DNA of 61,228 nt, from NCBI GenBank assembly GCA_015499985.1, contig JAAAUF010000083.1, positions 1-61,228 on the forward strand. Direction: 5' to 3'. The position numbers and the translations under genes are program-made. Below, in pieces: positions 38,749 through 50,946 of this stretch. Every line of letters begins with the position of its first letter. Within the stretch, counting starts at the first letter, position 1. The notes under the pieces were generated by a model. That model made no database searches. It saw only the letters and a program-made list of their open reading frames with translations, and was not told where the DNA came from. The stretch is from Haplosporangium gracile. Its lineage: Eukaryota > Mortierellomycota > Mortierellomycetes > Mortierellales > Mortierellaceae.

Positions 38749-41450
38749 ATGCGTCGAACCTGGACAACCGCCACCGTAGCCCTGTCCTGTGCCGTCCTCT
38801 GTATCGCATACCCGCAGCCCATCGATACCTTCCAGCAGCACACTTTTACTCCTGGTCACCATGGCCACCACAATATCAACAATGACGAAAGCATACACAC
38901 ATACGCACGATTTGACGGCGAACAAGTCCTCCGCTTCGATGTCTCCAACCTCGCCCAGCTAAAGCTTCTCCAAGCTACCGTCGAGGTAAACATCTCTTTT
39001 CTCTGCTCTATGCCTCTCTTTCCCTCCTTCCTTCCTTGCTTTCCGGCTCTCTTACACTCCCCTCCGCTTGTTCAACATACTCGCCCTCCCCCTTCCCGTT
39101 TTCTATCTCCATTTTTTTGACCGTTTGGATTCAGTTTTATTGTGCACACAGACAAAACACTCGCGTGAGAGAAAAAATTAGATGGGACGGGTGACTCTAA
39201 TCCCTGAATGGGATAATTCATATCCTAATGTTTGTTTGGGAGGTTGCTCTCTTCTTTTGGACTCGGTCTTGTCTGTTGTGGTTGTTCGTGTTCCCTCCAA
39301 TCCAATTACATTCTCTTTTCGTCCTCGTGTGCACATCTTTGTTTACAATCAAACAAAACCAGCCATACAACATACAACATGCGCACACGACCAAAATACA
39401 CGCACACAACGAGACTGATACTTAAACTTATACACACGCACATAGAAAGAAAACTTGGACCTGTGGTCAAACTTGAGGATCGGCACCGTGGATCTTCGAG
39501 TCCCCGCCTCCAAAATGGACGAACCCACAATCAAGGCCATCACCGACACAATCCCCTCAACCGTCATGATACCCGACCTCCAGGGTCTCATCCCCACCCA
39601 ATCCCCCGCTCTCACCCTCCTCGAACAACCAAACATCAATGAGAATTGGAACTTTACGGACAACTCGTTCTGGCACCAGTATCACGACTTTGCAACCCTC
39701 AATAACTTCACAGAGACGATGGTCCATCAATACCCTGATCTCGTCAAGCGAGTGTCGATCGGAAAGACCTTTGAAGGACGAGAGGTCTTTGGAATGTCTA
39801 TCCATGGGTTCAAGCAGAAGAAGGATAAGAAGGATGAAAAGAAGAAGAAAAAGAAGAGCAAGAGCTGGTTCGTTGCCGACGATGAGGATAACTTTGAAGA
39901 TTACGATGAAGACGACGCTGAACAGGATATTATTAACATGGATGAATCGACAGTATCAGCGACGAGCGAGGAGGGTGGTGACATTGTGTCGTCCTTGTGG
40001 TCGTGGCTCTTCGACGCCAACCCCATCCGCAAGCCCTCCAGGCCCAAGAAGCACCCCAAGGCCATTGTCCTCCATGCAGCCCAGCACGCCAGAGGTAAAA
40101 AAAAACCCCCCTCCCCCCCACCTGCATTTTTTTCATCCTTTTGGCACCATTATTGCACGTCCGTATGCACACAACATTGCAAAATGGGCAATCAGGGAAT
40201 GAGGGTGCCCAGTCCGGCCCCTCCTTCTCCATCCCATCTATCAAAAATGACTTTTGTCAGATCGTTATCGATCGCTCTCGCATATTATTATTTTTTCAAC
40301 GCACGAGGAGTCGGGGTGAGAAAGATGTGCATTTGAACATAAACTTAATTCTCTTCTCCTCATTTCCCAATTGTGCAAATAGAATGGATCGGCCCAGCAG
40401 TGGTATCATACATCGCCAAAGAACTCATCCTTGGCTACCGCCATGACAAGAAAATTACCCGCCTACTTGATCAATTTGAGTTTATCATTGTCCCTGTGCT
40501 CAATGCTGACGGATATGTCTACACCTGGGAGCACAACCGCATGTGGAGAAAGAACCGTCAACCCACCTCCATCCCGTTCTGCCCCGGCATCGTAAGTTTC
40601 GTAGTAAAGATGGCACTGCCTTTATTTCAGGTCGATACTTGCCTTTCGTGTGATTCCAGGATGTCCTGGCTGTGCTTTTTGATATTTTTAAAAGCTTGCC
40701 TTTTTCCTTTTCTTGACACTCCTTTATTTTTTTCCTACCCTTCCTCAAAAAAAAAAAAATCACGAAAACAGGATCCAAACAGGAACTGGGGATATATGTA
40801 TGGCGGAGACGGCAGTTCCGCCAACCCCTGCAACGAAGGCTACCATGGCCCGGAAGCCTTCGCAGCTCTCGAATCCAAAATGATGGCCGATTTCATTCTC
40901 GATCGCAAAAACGTCGTCGCCTACATTGACTTCCATGCCTACTCCCAACTTTGGATGTCTCCTTTCGGGGGGGATTGTTCGCAGGTTCCAAAAGATGATG
41001 AGGATCTGATGGAGGGTGGGATGGGCGCTGCCAAGGCGCTGCATGATGTCCACGGAAAGAAGTTTTCTGTGGGGTCTATTTGTAATGTCATCTATCAGGC
41101 CTCCGGCGGGTCTATTGATTGGTATGTTGTTTTGTTTTCGTTTTGTGTGATGCGTTTTGTAGCACTTGGTTTTTTTTTTCATTTATTTTTTTTTACACTC
41201 TTGTATTTTCGTTGTAAACGACGTTCATTATCCTGATGATATCTTTGTCTTTCCATTTCGCGCGAATGCAAATAGGACATACGCGGTAGGAAAAGTCAAG
41301 TACTCTTATGGAGTCGAACTACGCGACACCGGGCGGTATGGATTCATGCTGCCCGAGACCGAGATCTTGCCTTCCTCCGAAGAGACCATGGCTGGTGTCA
41401 TGTACCTTGCCAACTTTATTCGTAAACGCGAGAAGCAGTGGGGGTTTTAA
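38749..41450 (+). CDS. Secreted M14A metallocarboxypeptidase, carboxypeptidase-A type
   Basis: Five exons: 38749-38985, 39446-40094, 40383-40591, 40772-41121 and 41276-41450; 539 residues. A signal peptide (MRRTWTTATVALSCAVLCIA) precedes a propeptide of about 95 residues. Zinc ligands are His293 and Glu296 in HARE and His420 in IDFHAYSQL; the Glu codon is split by an intron. Substrate-binding DPNRNW, Tyr473 and catalytic Glu496 (VELRDTGRYGF) are all present, so the enzyme should be active. Ile480 sits at the position (255 in bovine numbering) that selects the C-terminal side chain; Ile there predicts carboxypeptidase-A-like preference for hydrophobic residues. Oddity: a Lys-rich then Asp/Glu-rich insert of about 75 residues (203-278) interrupts the domain just before the HxxE motif. 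The third intron (40592-40771) is A-rich near the acceptor. Confidence 0.93.
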
Positions 41451-41543
41451 GTGATAACGCGTATGCGACAAAACAAAACAAAAGAATAATCGTCCCTACC
41501 ACCATCAACCGCCGTATATCCACTCAATAGTTTAACAAAAAGC

Positions 41544-41549
41544 AATAAA
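41544..41549 (+). terminator. Possible poly(A) signal of the carboxypeptidase gene
   Basis: AATAAA inside CAATAAATAAAAAAC, 94 bp after the stop codon, a normal distance for a fungal 3' UTR. Confidence 0.45.
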
Positions 41550-44529
41550 TAAAAAACAGTGTTTAACAAAATTCAAATCAGCGCGGAAGGAAGGGAAGGG
41601 GTATACTTGGCGATCAAAAGAGTGTCTATCTGTCTATCATCAGGAGGTGGCAAGGATTGTCGTCGATATGGACGATGATTTCCTTAGTTATCTGTGATCG
41701 CCGCTGCTGCTCTGGTGTAGGACCTGCATTACTACTAGTGCTCTGCAAGACCAACGGGTTATTCGAGTGTAACTAGATTGGCGACGGGGATAGGGAGGAG
41801 GTGGAGCTTCGGGAGGCTGAGGAGGTTGAGAAGAAGGATGCTGCATGGTCCTGGGTGGACGAGATGGGGCATACCGGTGCGAGTGTGGGTGTTCCAGGAA
41901 GAACAAAAAACACTTAGTCAGTCGGCGCCTGAACTAGGACAGAGTGGCGGAATTTGCTCTTGTTCCTCAAACATGGTCCATATGTCAAAAATATGTGTGA
42001 ATCTCTCAAGACAACACGCCCTATTTTGGGTGCCAATTGAGAGGATATGGTAAGGAACAATGGGTGGGAAGGTAGAGATAAGAAAGAAGAAGAGGTGGAT
42101 AAGATGAAGAGGTACTTGTGACGAGAGAGCCAATGTGGACAAGGAGGAAGAGCAATGACGATGACGCCGTTGAGATAGACATCGCCTGAAAGCACAAAGT
42201 TAGAGACAGCTAGAAGAAGGAGTTGCTATTGCAAGGAATATAACATGGGAGAATGATGTCGTGGGAACTAGCAAGAGCTGCTACAAGCCTACAAAGGCGC
42301 TATATGGATCGACTTTTCTGCTTGTCTGTTGGTAGGAAACGGGTAAGCCAAGCAGTGACTGCCACCTTATCGTATCAAATGGTTAATCACCTAGGAATAG
42401 CAGAGTCGCCTATGTACATTTTCTAGCGACTCGGGGGATGGTGTTCAGGTTGTTGATTGCTACAGTACTCAAATATGCCCTACTTTTAGGGCGCCGTTAA
42501 TATATAAATGTCGGAGAGGAAAACTGGTCCTATGAATAGTAGGTATCGGGCGCGGCAGTACCGGTTTTTTTACATTGTATGGATTCTGGGTAACTTTTAC
42601 TTCTCTTGCATACATATATGGAGCCAACCTGGTCCGTGCCTCCATTATTTTAACGGTTCGCTCACTGGGTTATTCATCTGTCTGATCATCATTCTGGGAC
42701 ATTAGATTGTAAATGCTCTCCTCCTTCGTTGACGTCTTGCTTGGCATTTTTTTTTCTCCCGCATACCTTACCTTGCGGTCGACATCTCGTTAACATGTTC
42801 AAGGATGGACCAAGACCGGCTGCGAAGGGGAAAAAAAATCAATTGAAAACGTTGCTCGTATACACATAACGTACTAGCTGTCGACAAAACAATCACATCT
42901 CGTCCGTTATTTATTAGCTGGGCTCTTCTCCTTTCTCTTCTCGCTTGGTCGCTATCATTCGCCAGCCGTTGTGAATGTTATTGTTTTCTTTCTTCCTTGT
43001 CAACCCTCAGTCTTCCTTGTCCTCTACGAATAAGCACATGAAAATAAAAATCATCAAAAACAAATCAAGCTTTTGTGTTCAAAAGAAAAGAACTGTATCT
43101 TGTTTCGCGAAATGAGCTGACTGAAATGTACATCATTCACACATACTCCCGCACTGATAGCAAAGAAAAAAAAAGAGAGCTTTTTCAACTTTTTCTTTGT
43201 TGTTTGTTCGTGTACACTTTCTTCTGTATGTTTGTGCGTTGAGGAGATGGAGAGAGTAGAGTGAGAGGAACAGGACCTTTCCTGGCTGGCCTGGCCGGCC
43301 AGCCGACCAAAAAAATTCGCGCTCGGGGTAACTTATGAAATACACCAGCTAGGAGACAAGAGTAACCCTTTCCTCTCTCTCTGCGGGCACAGAGGGGTCA
43401 TCATCCCACGCCTTAAAGATGAAGAAAGTAGAAAGAGGAATAGGAATAGAAGAGGAGTACCACTGATGGTTGCCTCCGATGCAGAAATCCATAGGAAAAA
43501 AAATGCGTCAAATTAGCATCGAGAGCGAAGGAAAGAGGGAAGAGGGAGAAGAGATGGTCATTCTGATACAGCAACCAATCTGGAACCAGATGACCTATTT
43601 TTTTTTCACTTCTGACCGACCGAATCCCTCGTCATGCAAGAACTAATTGGATCAAGCATGCACCTCTCCATCATCCTACTCCTTCCTTACCTCCGACTCT
43701 ATCTGTTGTTCATTTTACAACCCCCAACAACTTTTTTTTTACGACAAAGGCCAAACCTTATGGGGAAAATTGGCGGTTCTACTTTCAATTGCACATATCC
43801 GAACAAAGACCAGCAAAAAGACCATGGCTCACCCCCCCTTTGGTCAGGCTCTCAGAACCCAACAGAGCCGGAGACAAAGACAAAAAAAGACGGAGGTAAA
43901 ACTGTAAGGCTAGACTGGGTGAGCAAAATAGAAAGAAAGGAGAAGGGGAAGGTGAAATAAGGGGCAGAAGGTACCATGGCATTGTGAGCGTGGGTCTGTC
44001 GTTGCCGCGTGCGCATGAGGGAAGGGCGAACGGAGTAATTGAGCGTTGGCTGGCGTAAAAAAAGGCAATTCGTGTCATGTCGTGTGCATATGGTGTATGA
44101 TTGTGTGAACAATGGTATCTCGTTCTGCGCATCCTCCCCCTCTCAGGCTCCTCCTCCTCCTCCTCCTCCTCCTTCGCTTCCCCAATCTTCCTTCATCCCT
44201 CCCGTTCGTCAACCGTTACAAACAACAAAGACAATGCACCGTCGTCGATAGGTTCGGAGAGGTATCAGATTAATTTGCTTGCCTAGAAAAGAAGTCAACC
44301 CTGTGGAGAAATAGCGCTTCTCCTCTTCTCCTCTCCCTCCTCTCCCCGGTCCTTCGTTCTACTCGCTCGCACTAGCTGCTACCCCCTTACTGGCTTACTT
44401 AAGTAGTCCTGCCATGAGGCCATGAAAAAATATTCACCGACATAGATCTCTCTGACGAATTGTCAATATCGCCAGTTTCTAGGCTGTTGTATTCACAGCA
44501 ACACAAAGGGGGGATAGTGAGGAGTGTTT

Positions 44530-44979
44530 TTAGCTAGAAAGGTAGAGAGGGGAGGTTAAAAGCTCAACTGGTAGACATCCAATGGACTTTTTCACCTCTC
44601 TCTCTCCTTTATATCTCACGTGTACTATTCCTTCCCTTTCAACGGTTGACAGATAGTCGTCGGATGATATGTACAGTTTCTCCGTCTTTCTTGTATAATT
44701 GGGCACCTCATTACTCCAATTGGTACCACGTCTCTTGCGCATTGCGTTATAATTTCTCCTTTCATCATCCACAATGGTCTGATCCAAATCTCGATATGAA
44801 ACTCCCCCAGTTCGGCAGCTAGTTTGCCGCAATGCTACAACCTCTCTCCTTATTTCATTGAGGCAAGGCCAAAAAAATAGACATGGAAAGGCGTGGGTAA
44901 TTTTGGTGGAATTGACAGTTAGAGGTATTAAACACGAAAAAAAAAAAAAAAAACAGTAGCGAGTGAACAGTGCAGACAT
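44530..44979 (-). CDS. Uncharacterised open frame, 149 codons
   Basis: An ATG-started minus-strand frame (MSALFTRYC...). The first 35 residues contain a phenylalanine run produced by an 18-base A/T homopolymer and look partly accidental. The rest (LDQTIVDDERRNYNAMRKRR, then YISSDDYLSTVEREGIV) has a normal soluble-protein composition. No domain recognised, no splice support and no homologue known to me. It may be chance or a recently lost gene. Confidence 0.2.
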   Translation of the reverse strand: MSALFTRYCFFFFFSCLIPLTVNSTKITHAFPCLFFWPCLNEIRREVVALRQTSCRTGGVSYRDLDQTIVDDERRNYNAMRKRRGTNWSNEVPNYTRKTEKLYISSDDYLSTVEREGIVHVRYKGEREVKKSIGCLPVELLTSPLYLSS

Positions 44980-46691
44980 TTTATAACCATTTTATTCCTA
45001 AAATGCGAAAAATGAATGAAAGTCAGGATTGGCGTAACTGTTTACTTTCAAAGTGGTGTTGATGCCTTGTCTGTTAGCATTTTTTGGTTTCTACGGGAAG
45101 GAAGAACGAGGGAACAAAGTTGAGAACATAATAAAAAAAAAGTCTTATGATGACTCTACTATGAGCTGTTTTATTTGTATGGCTGGAAGTACGGGTTGGC
45201 TGCTTGCTTGACTGGTGGCGTGGAGAGAGAGGAGGCAAGGAGGAACAAAATTAACCATATCTGTGGAGACAGAAAGACAAAGTTTAATGTAAGGTGTCGG
45301 AGGAGTGAAGGAAAGAGGAATACCCGTCCTGCTTGTCTTTTTATCTCAAGGAGGGAGAGAGAATCTTGTTTGTCTACTTTTGCCCGCGAAAAAATAAACA
45401 AACAAGTGCATGAAGCGTGGCTGGCTGGACTGGCGGCAGGTTGAACAGAGGTACAAAGGAGAAAGAAGGAAAGGCATGTGCAAACTAATATTCATTCAGA
45501 AGGAACACGAAAGAACGGCTCACCATGGCAAAGGCAAACATGAAATGTACACAGACATTGACGAAGGTCCATGGGTGAGTGCTCTCATAAAATGGGCAGC
45601 AATCAAGAAGAAGAAAGGAAAAAGAAAAAACGTTATGCGAACAAACAAACAACAACGGAACAGACTAAAAAACTAAACTTTACAGCCACAAGCAGCCGTC
45701 AACAACCACAACCATAACAACAACAGGCGATCAACGCCAATAAACACTCATTGTGCCAACAACAACAGAGTGAAGCACAAACGTCGACGAGGAATAGTCC
45801 CCTGCTGTAAAAGGGAAGTAGCCATTTTCTTCCTCATATGGTCGATCAATCCCGTGTGATATGTCTTTTACCATTGACAAATTTATTCAGTAGTAGATTC
45901 CAGTCGAAGCCTCAAGGTAAAGGGCTGAGGGACCATCAGTCACTTATCCATCGAACGAACATCAGTGGCCATGAGTGCCAAAGGAGTGAGACTGATTGCA
46001 TTTCTTAATCGAGTAATGGCTCCAGCCCTGCTGGTCCTTCTTTGGTCCGAGGTCGAGGTCCTTTCGCAGTCCACTGGATGAGAGAAAGATGGAGAGGGTG
46101 TGTGTGTGCACCTTGCGGGTAAAAGGGGAGGAGACGTACCTGTGGTAAATAAATAGTTCTCGGCTTGCTCACCTTCTCCTGTTTCCTTTCTTCTTTTTCT
46201 TTTACTTCTTTCACCTTTGACGGTCTTTTCACCTCCCTCTCCGCACCTTCCTCCTCTTCTTTCCTCTTCACCCTCCTCTTCTCTCACTTTTATCCTTATT
46301 TTCCTTATCACTTATCCTCTCCGCCTCTCATCCTCCACACATCAACTTCCTTCGCTCAGTAACGTCCACTCTCCTCCCTTGTACATACCTTCCTATACTC
46401 CCCTTCACTACCCTTTTCTCATTCACTCTCTCACCCTCACTCGATACCCTCAACCTCCCCTTCTTTCAACTTATTCACGCTTGTCTTTTCTAGTCGCCCC
46501 TTTATTTTAAAGTTGCCCTCTCCCTCCATTACCCTCGGCTTCTAAACAGTTTATCACCCATTTACCCACAACGCAACCTTCCTCTTATCTGTCTCAGCCC
46601 AAAAAAATTATACCCGACTGGCTGGTCGCGAACAACAACACATATTCTCATCTCCCGCTTCCCCCTTTTCATCTCTCTCATACCGACAACA

Positions 46692-49600
46692 ATGGTGCGT
46701 TTGACAAAGGCACTACTTGGAGCCATGTTGGCACTGTCAGTAGTGTTAACACCCGCCCTGTCACAGGTCACCACGTCCACAAAATCAGGAACAACACCAA
46801 CACCATCAGGCGGCCCTGCAGGAAACGCCACCGCACCACCAACACCGCCCATCACTTACATCCTCCCCACCCCTACCCCTACAACAGCACCAGTAACACC
46901 CAGCCCAGGCCAACAAGTCCGATGCCCTGCCATCATGGTTGTCGACCCAGACCCTGGTGTGGTCAAACACGGTCGCGCTTGTATCAACGGCTGCTGTGTC
47001 CGCTGCCCAGCGATCAACAGCTTTTATGAGCCCCACAAGGTCGATAATATCCTCAAGGGTGCCTATTTCATTCGTCAGGCCTCGTTGGGCTTTGCGATCT
47101 TTATGGCAATCTCATACTTGATCCTTCCTGGCAAGAGATCTCAACCCCATATCTCGGTCTTGTTCTTGACGGTCTCGTTGTCGTTGTGGTATGCCGCCTT
47201 TGATGTCATGCCCGGGTATTCGAATGCCTGTGATACTGATGTTGATCCGGCGACAGGTAAAAATAACACTCTGTGCGGAATCCAGGGTGTGTTGATCATT
47301 TACCTTACCCAGACTAGCGCCCTCTGGTGCTCCCTGCTTATTTATAAGCTTCACTTGGTAAGTTGCCTTTGCCTTTTCATTTTTCTTCCTTATTTCCATT
47401 TGTACTTTTTATTTCATTTCGTTGCCTTTTTCTTGTTCTCTCGGAATATTTATGTTTCGATGGTGTGTGTGTGTGTGTGTGTGTGTGTATGTTCGGGGCA
47501 TTCTACTTTATGCTGAGGGTAGGGTCTGGGTTGTTATTGTTATTGTTGTTGACATGTATAATGGCGACAGCTCTTGTTGATTTTTTTTTTTTTTGGAAAC
47601 ATGGCCCTGCCTTGTCCTTGTCCATATCTCTTGCCTTAGGGATGAGGCACAAGAGAGAAAGCAAAAAAAGAAGGCTCTCGGTTGTATGGGGTTGGGATGT
47701 GCTGTCTGTCAAAAATCAAAAATTATTGTTCGTCTCCCTCTCTTTATCATCTGTCATCCTCTTTGTGCTTCCGCCGTTTCTTTCAGATTTCATGCATGAA
47801 CACGACGTGATATGAAATAATATCCGCAAGGCGATGGGAAGCTATGTGGATAACAATCTTGTATGATTTTTTCTTCTTTTATGATATCGCGATACCCCTT
47901 TTCTTGTATCCATCGTCATCATTAATTCCTGCATCTTCATCCACCTTTTGCGATTGGAGGCGGGTCTTGAGTGACCAGAAGAGAAAAAAAAAGCGATTTT
48001 CGACAGAAAACAATCGTCTACTCTTTAACCTGGATTGGGTTTTGGATCGCGAATGTGTGTGGCCTATTCATGTTCATCTTGGCGCTTTGTTAGCGCTTTG
48101 TTAACGCTTTGTTGGCAATTATTTTTTCTGCGTATTCCAAATGTGTCAGCGTGTTTATTATTTTTCTTGCTGTCCATTCCAACATTCACACACACAAATC
48201 TTTCACACAGAGACAATGTGTGGAGGAAGAAGGACGCGAGGAATGAGTCTTTTTGTAGTGGTTTGATCCTGTGGATTATTGTGAGTACGAAGAAAAAGGC
48301 GCAGACGGTTTACGCCGTTCTTCTTTTCTGTTCTTCACCTTGGTTTTCTTGTGAGCACCTTCCCTTTTTTTTCAACTCAGACGAAAAACAAAAACAAGAA
48401 AACAGGAGCGTTAAAAAAAAAAAAATGCACTAGTGTGAAAGATACAAGAAAAACAAAGCCCAAGCGAACAAAGCGTTTTTTTGGTTATGCTGACTGATGT
48501 TCATTAGACCATCCTTTGGCTTCTTTTTCTCTTCATTCTTCACATCAATTGGCGTACATGCTGAGGCAATAAGTATTATGGTGACGGTGGAAAATGAATC
48601 CCCTCCTATTATCTTGTAACTTACGTTCGTTTTCCGGTGAGCATTTTCTAACCCATCGTGCTGTGTATCTTCGACTTTTCTCTCATAAAATAGTTGGCTG
48701 TCTGGAGAAGCAACTGGATCGGTAAGTTTTGAATCCTCCCTCTGCTCACGACAACATGTTTTTTCCTCTTCCCTCCACAACAACACACACGATCCTTCTC
48801 TTTTCCCTCACCTGGACTTTTCCTTTCACCGTTGGAAGTCTAAAATCAAATTAGATGACTAAAAATTCAATCCCCAATTCCAAACCTCACCACACATGCA
48901 CATGCATGCACACTCCTCACTCACTAATACCTCATTCCCCTCCCTTCCTCTCCATTATTTTTGCAACGTTCTAGACGCGCATTATGCATACTTCACGGCG
49001 TTCTGCTGGGTGTTCCCTCTGGCATTCGCGATCCCCGTGGCGGTCAAGAATCTGGCCGAGTACCCCGGTATCGGCTTCTCCTGTCTCGTCGGCACTGAGA
49101 ACTTGAACACCTATATGTTCTACCCCGTCGCTGTTTACATGTACCCAGCCATGATCTGTCACGTCGTTACCGTTGGCAAAATGATCCGCGTACGTCTTTT
49201 CTTTCTCTTCTTTGGCGTTGGTTCAATTGCATGTTCAATAACGAGCGCATATAGACGCTAACAACGTCTCTCATTAATTTTTTACTCATTCCCCATCGTT
49301 TTTTCTTCTTATGTGAACAGTTGGCGGTGATGTCGTCAAAAATCGACACAGGCCTCTCCCAACTCTCAACCAACGCCCGTATGAAAGTCACGACCACCAT
49401 GCAAGCCAAACGACTCCTCCGAGGCCAATGGCGTCCAGCCCTCATGGTCGGAACCGTCATGACCTGTCTTACTGTATTCTGGCTCTTCTACTACGTTGAT
49501 ACTCACTCTTTTGCCAAAACGAATATCGAGACGCCTTGGTTAAAAGTTTGGATGGGGTGTATTATTAAGCAGACCATGGCGGGCAAGACGGCGGATGAGA

Positions 49601-50892
49601 TGCAGACAATCTGTGCGGTGGGTGCGAAGCCCAACTTGCCAAGTATTCATTGGTTTGCGGCTGCTGAGATATTGTTGGCGTTGCTGGGTGTAGTGGTGGC
49701 GGCGGTGTTTATTACAAAGGTTGAGTTCTGGGAGGAGTGGGGGTACTTGCTCAGCAACGTCCTTTGTCACGGCAAGCGCGGTAATGGATCGAGGTCTTCT
49801 TCTCAGGGATCTCGATCACCCGACAATAATAACCACGGCTCCAACTCGCCCACAATGGTCAACCACCACCCATCCACACACTCGGACTCCATCGGAGAAA
49901 TCGCCAGAAAGGGCGGCCCCATGGCTAGGTCGATGGGCAGCAACCACGGCCTCCACAATGATATGCAGGGCGGCGGTCCCACTGCTGGCGTCTTTCGCTC
50001 CAACAGTCAATCCTTGTCCACCAAGAACCTGACTAGCAATAACTCGCAATGGTACGATATGGACGATCTCCTCGATAAGGAGTACGAACTCCAGGAACAG
50101 CAGCATCCACCATCTCTTCACCACGCGTCGTCTTCACACCTCCACCGAAACGTCAGCTTCTCTTCCCGAACTGGTGATCCCACCAGCTCTGACCCTACCG
50201 GCGTGGTTGCTGAACTACCAAAGTACAGCGCAGGAAACTTGGCAAGCCCAACACGCGCGCACTTCAACCTTTCCTCTTCCGACCGCGACACCTTTTCGCC
50301 CTACACCGAAAAGCCCATCGTCCCAACCCCTGTCCCACGCACACCCCGCCTCACCAACACCACCAGTCACTCCAACTCTCCTCCTTCCTCGCAACAGCAA
50401 CACATCTTTCTCTCTAGCCCCAAAATGTCAACCTCCCCTCCACAGTCCCCCGCAACCTCCTATCGCACCGGAAACGGGTCCAACAACAGCCACCTATTAG
50501 ACTCGGTCCCCATCATCGGCATCGCAACCCGCGCCTCCCCCGCAATGTCCGCAACTTCCTACACCCACACCCCCAGATCCCCACGCAACCAACCCCAAAA
50601 CCACAACAACCAGCCTTACCAAAACCAACCCCCCACAGCACAATCTCTCCTCTACAACGCAGACGACAGCAGCGAACAGATCATGGTCGCATCCCGCGAA
50701 AGTATTGGTCGTGCCCCTCCTACCATGACCCCCCTAGGAGGAATGGGAGGTAGTAGCGTGCCGACGAGTCCGACGAGCCCAGCGAGCAGGTCAAGAAGCC
50801 CTCCACCTTCGCTCCCACACAAGAACCCGCATCGCCATCATCAGCCCGGATACATGCCTCCGCCCAGCCAGCTCCCCTCGGGTCATAACACC

Positions 50893-50928
<36 letters not shown>

Positions 50929-50946
50929 AACTTTTATCGCGAATAA
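46692..50946 (+). CDS. Frizzled/Smoothened-like seven-transmembrane receptor without CRD
   Basis: Four exons: 46692-47357, 48694-48721 (28 nt), 48975-49189 and 49321-50946; 844 residues. Signal peptide 1-24 (MVRLTKALLGAMLALSVVLT), then a Pro/Thr-rich extracellular stretch and a cysteine cluster (GRACINGCCVRCPA, about 97-110) in place of the Frizzled cysteine-rich domain. Seven hydrophobic segments follow at about 128-146, 155-172, 200-222, 236-256, 275-300, 342-365 and 417-437, including TSALWCSLLIYKLHL (TM3) and YAYFTAFCWVFPLAF (TM4). The cytoplasmic tail of about 400 residues is Ser/Pro/Asn-rich and ends in polyasparagine. The microexon supplies LAVWRSNWI between TM3 and TM4 and makes the phases fit. 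Known: fungal Frizzled/Smoothened-like proteins sans CRD exist in early-diverging fungi; ligands are unknown. A sequence KVEFWEEW after TM7 recalls, but does not match, the KTxxxW Frizzled motif. Confidence 0.87.
47463..47489 (+). repeat. (GT)n microsatellite in receptor intron 1
   Basis: About 13 GT/TG units inside the 1336-nt first intron of the receptor gene, by far the longest intron in this window. Confidence 0.9.
50888..50930 (+). repeat. (AAC)n repeat coding polyasparagine
   Basis: AAC triplets near the end of the receptor reading frame, encoding about 15 asparagines just before the terminal FYRE. Confidence 0.9.

Larger units (their letters stand above)
41451..46691. other. 5.2-kb gene-poor region
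   Basis: I support no definite gene here. Weak candidates: a minus-strand stretch around 41690-42195 with a Pro-rich frame (QHPSSQPPQPPEAPPPPYP) and an exon-like piece (GDVYLNGVIVIALPPCP) after an acceptor-like CAG; and a 149-codon minus frame at 44530-44979. A GGCCGGCC palindrome occurs near 43293. The last 500 bp are strongly pyrimidine-rich and are probably the leader of the receptor gene. Confidence 0.45.
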
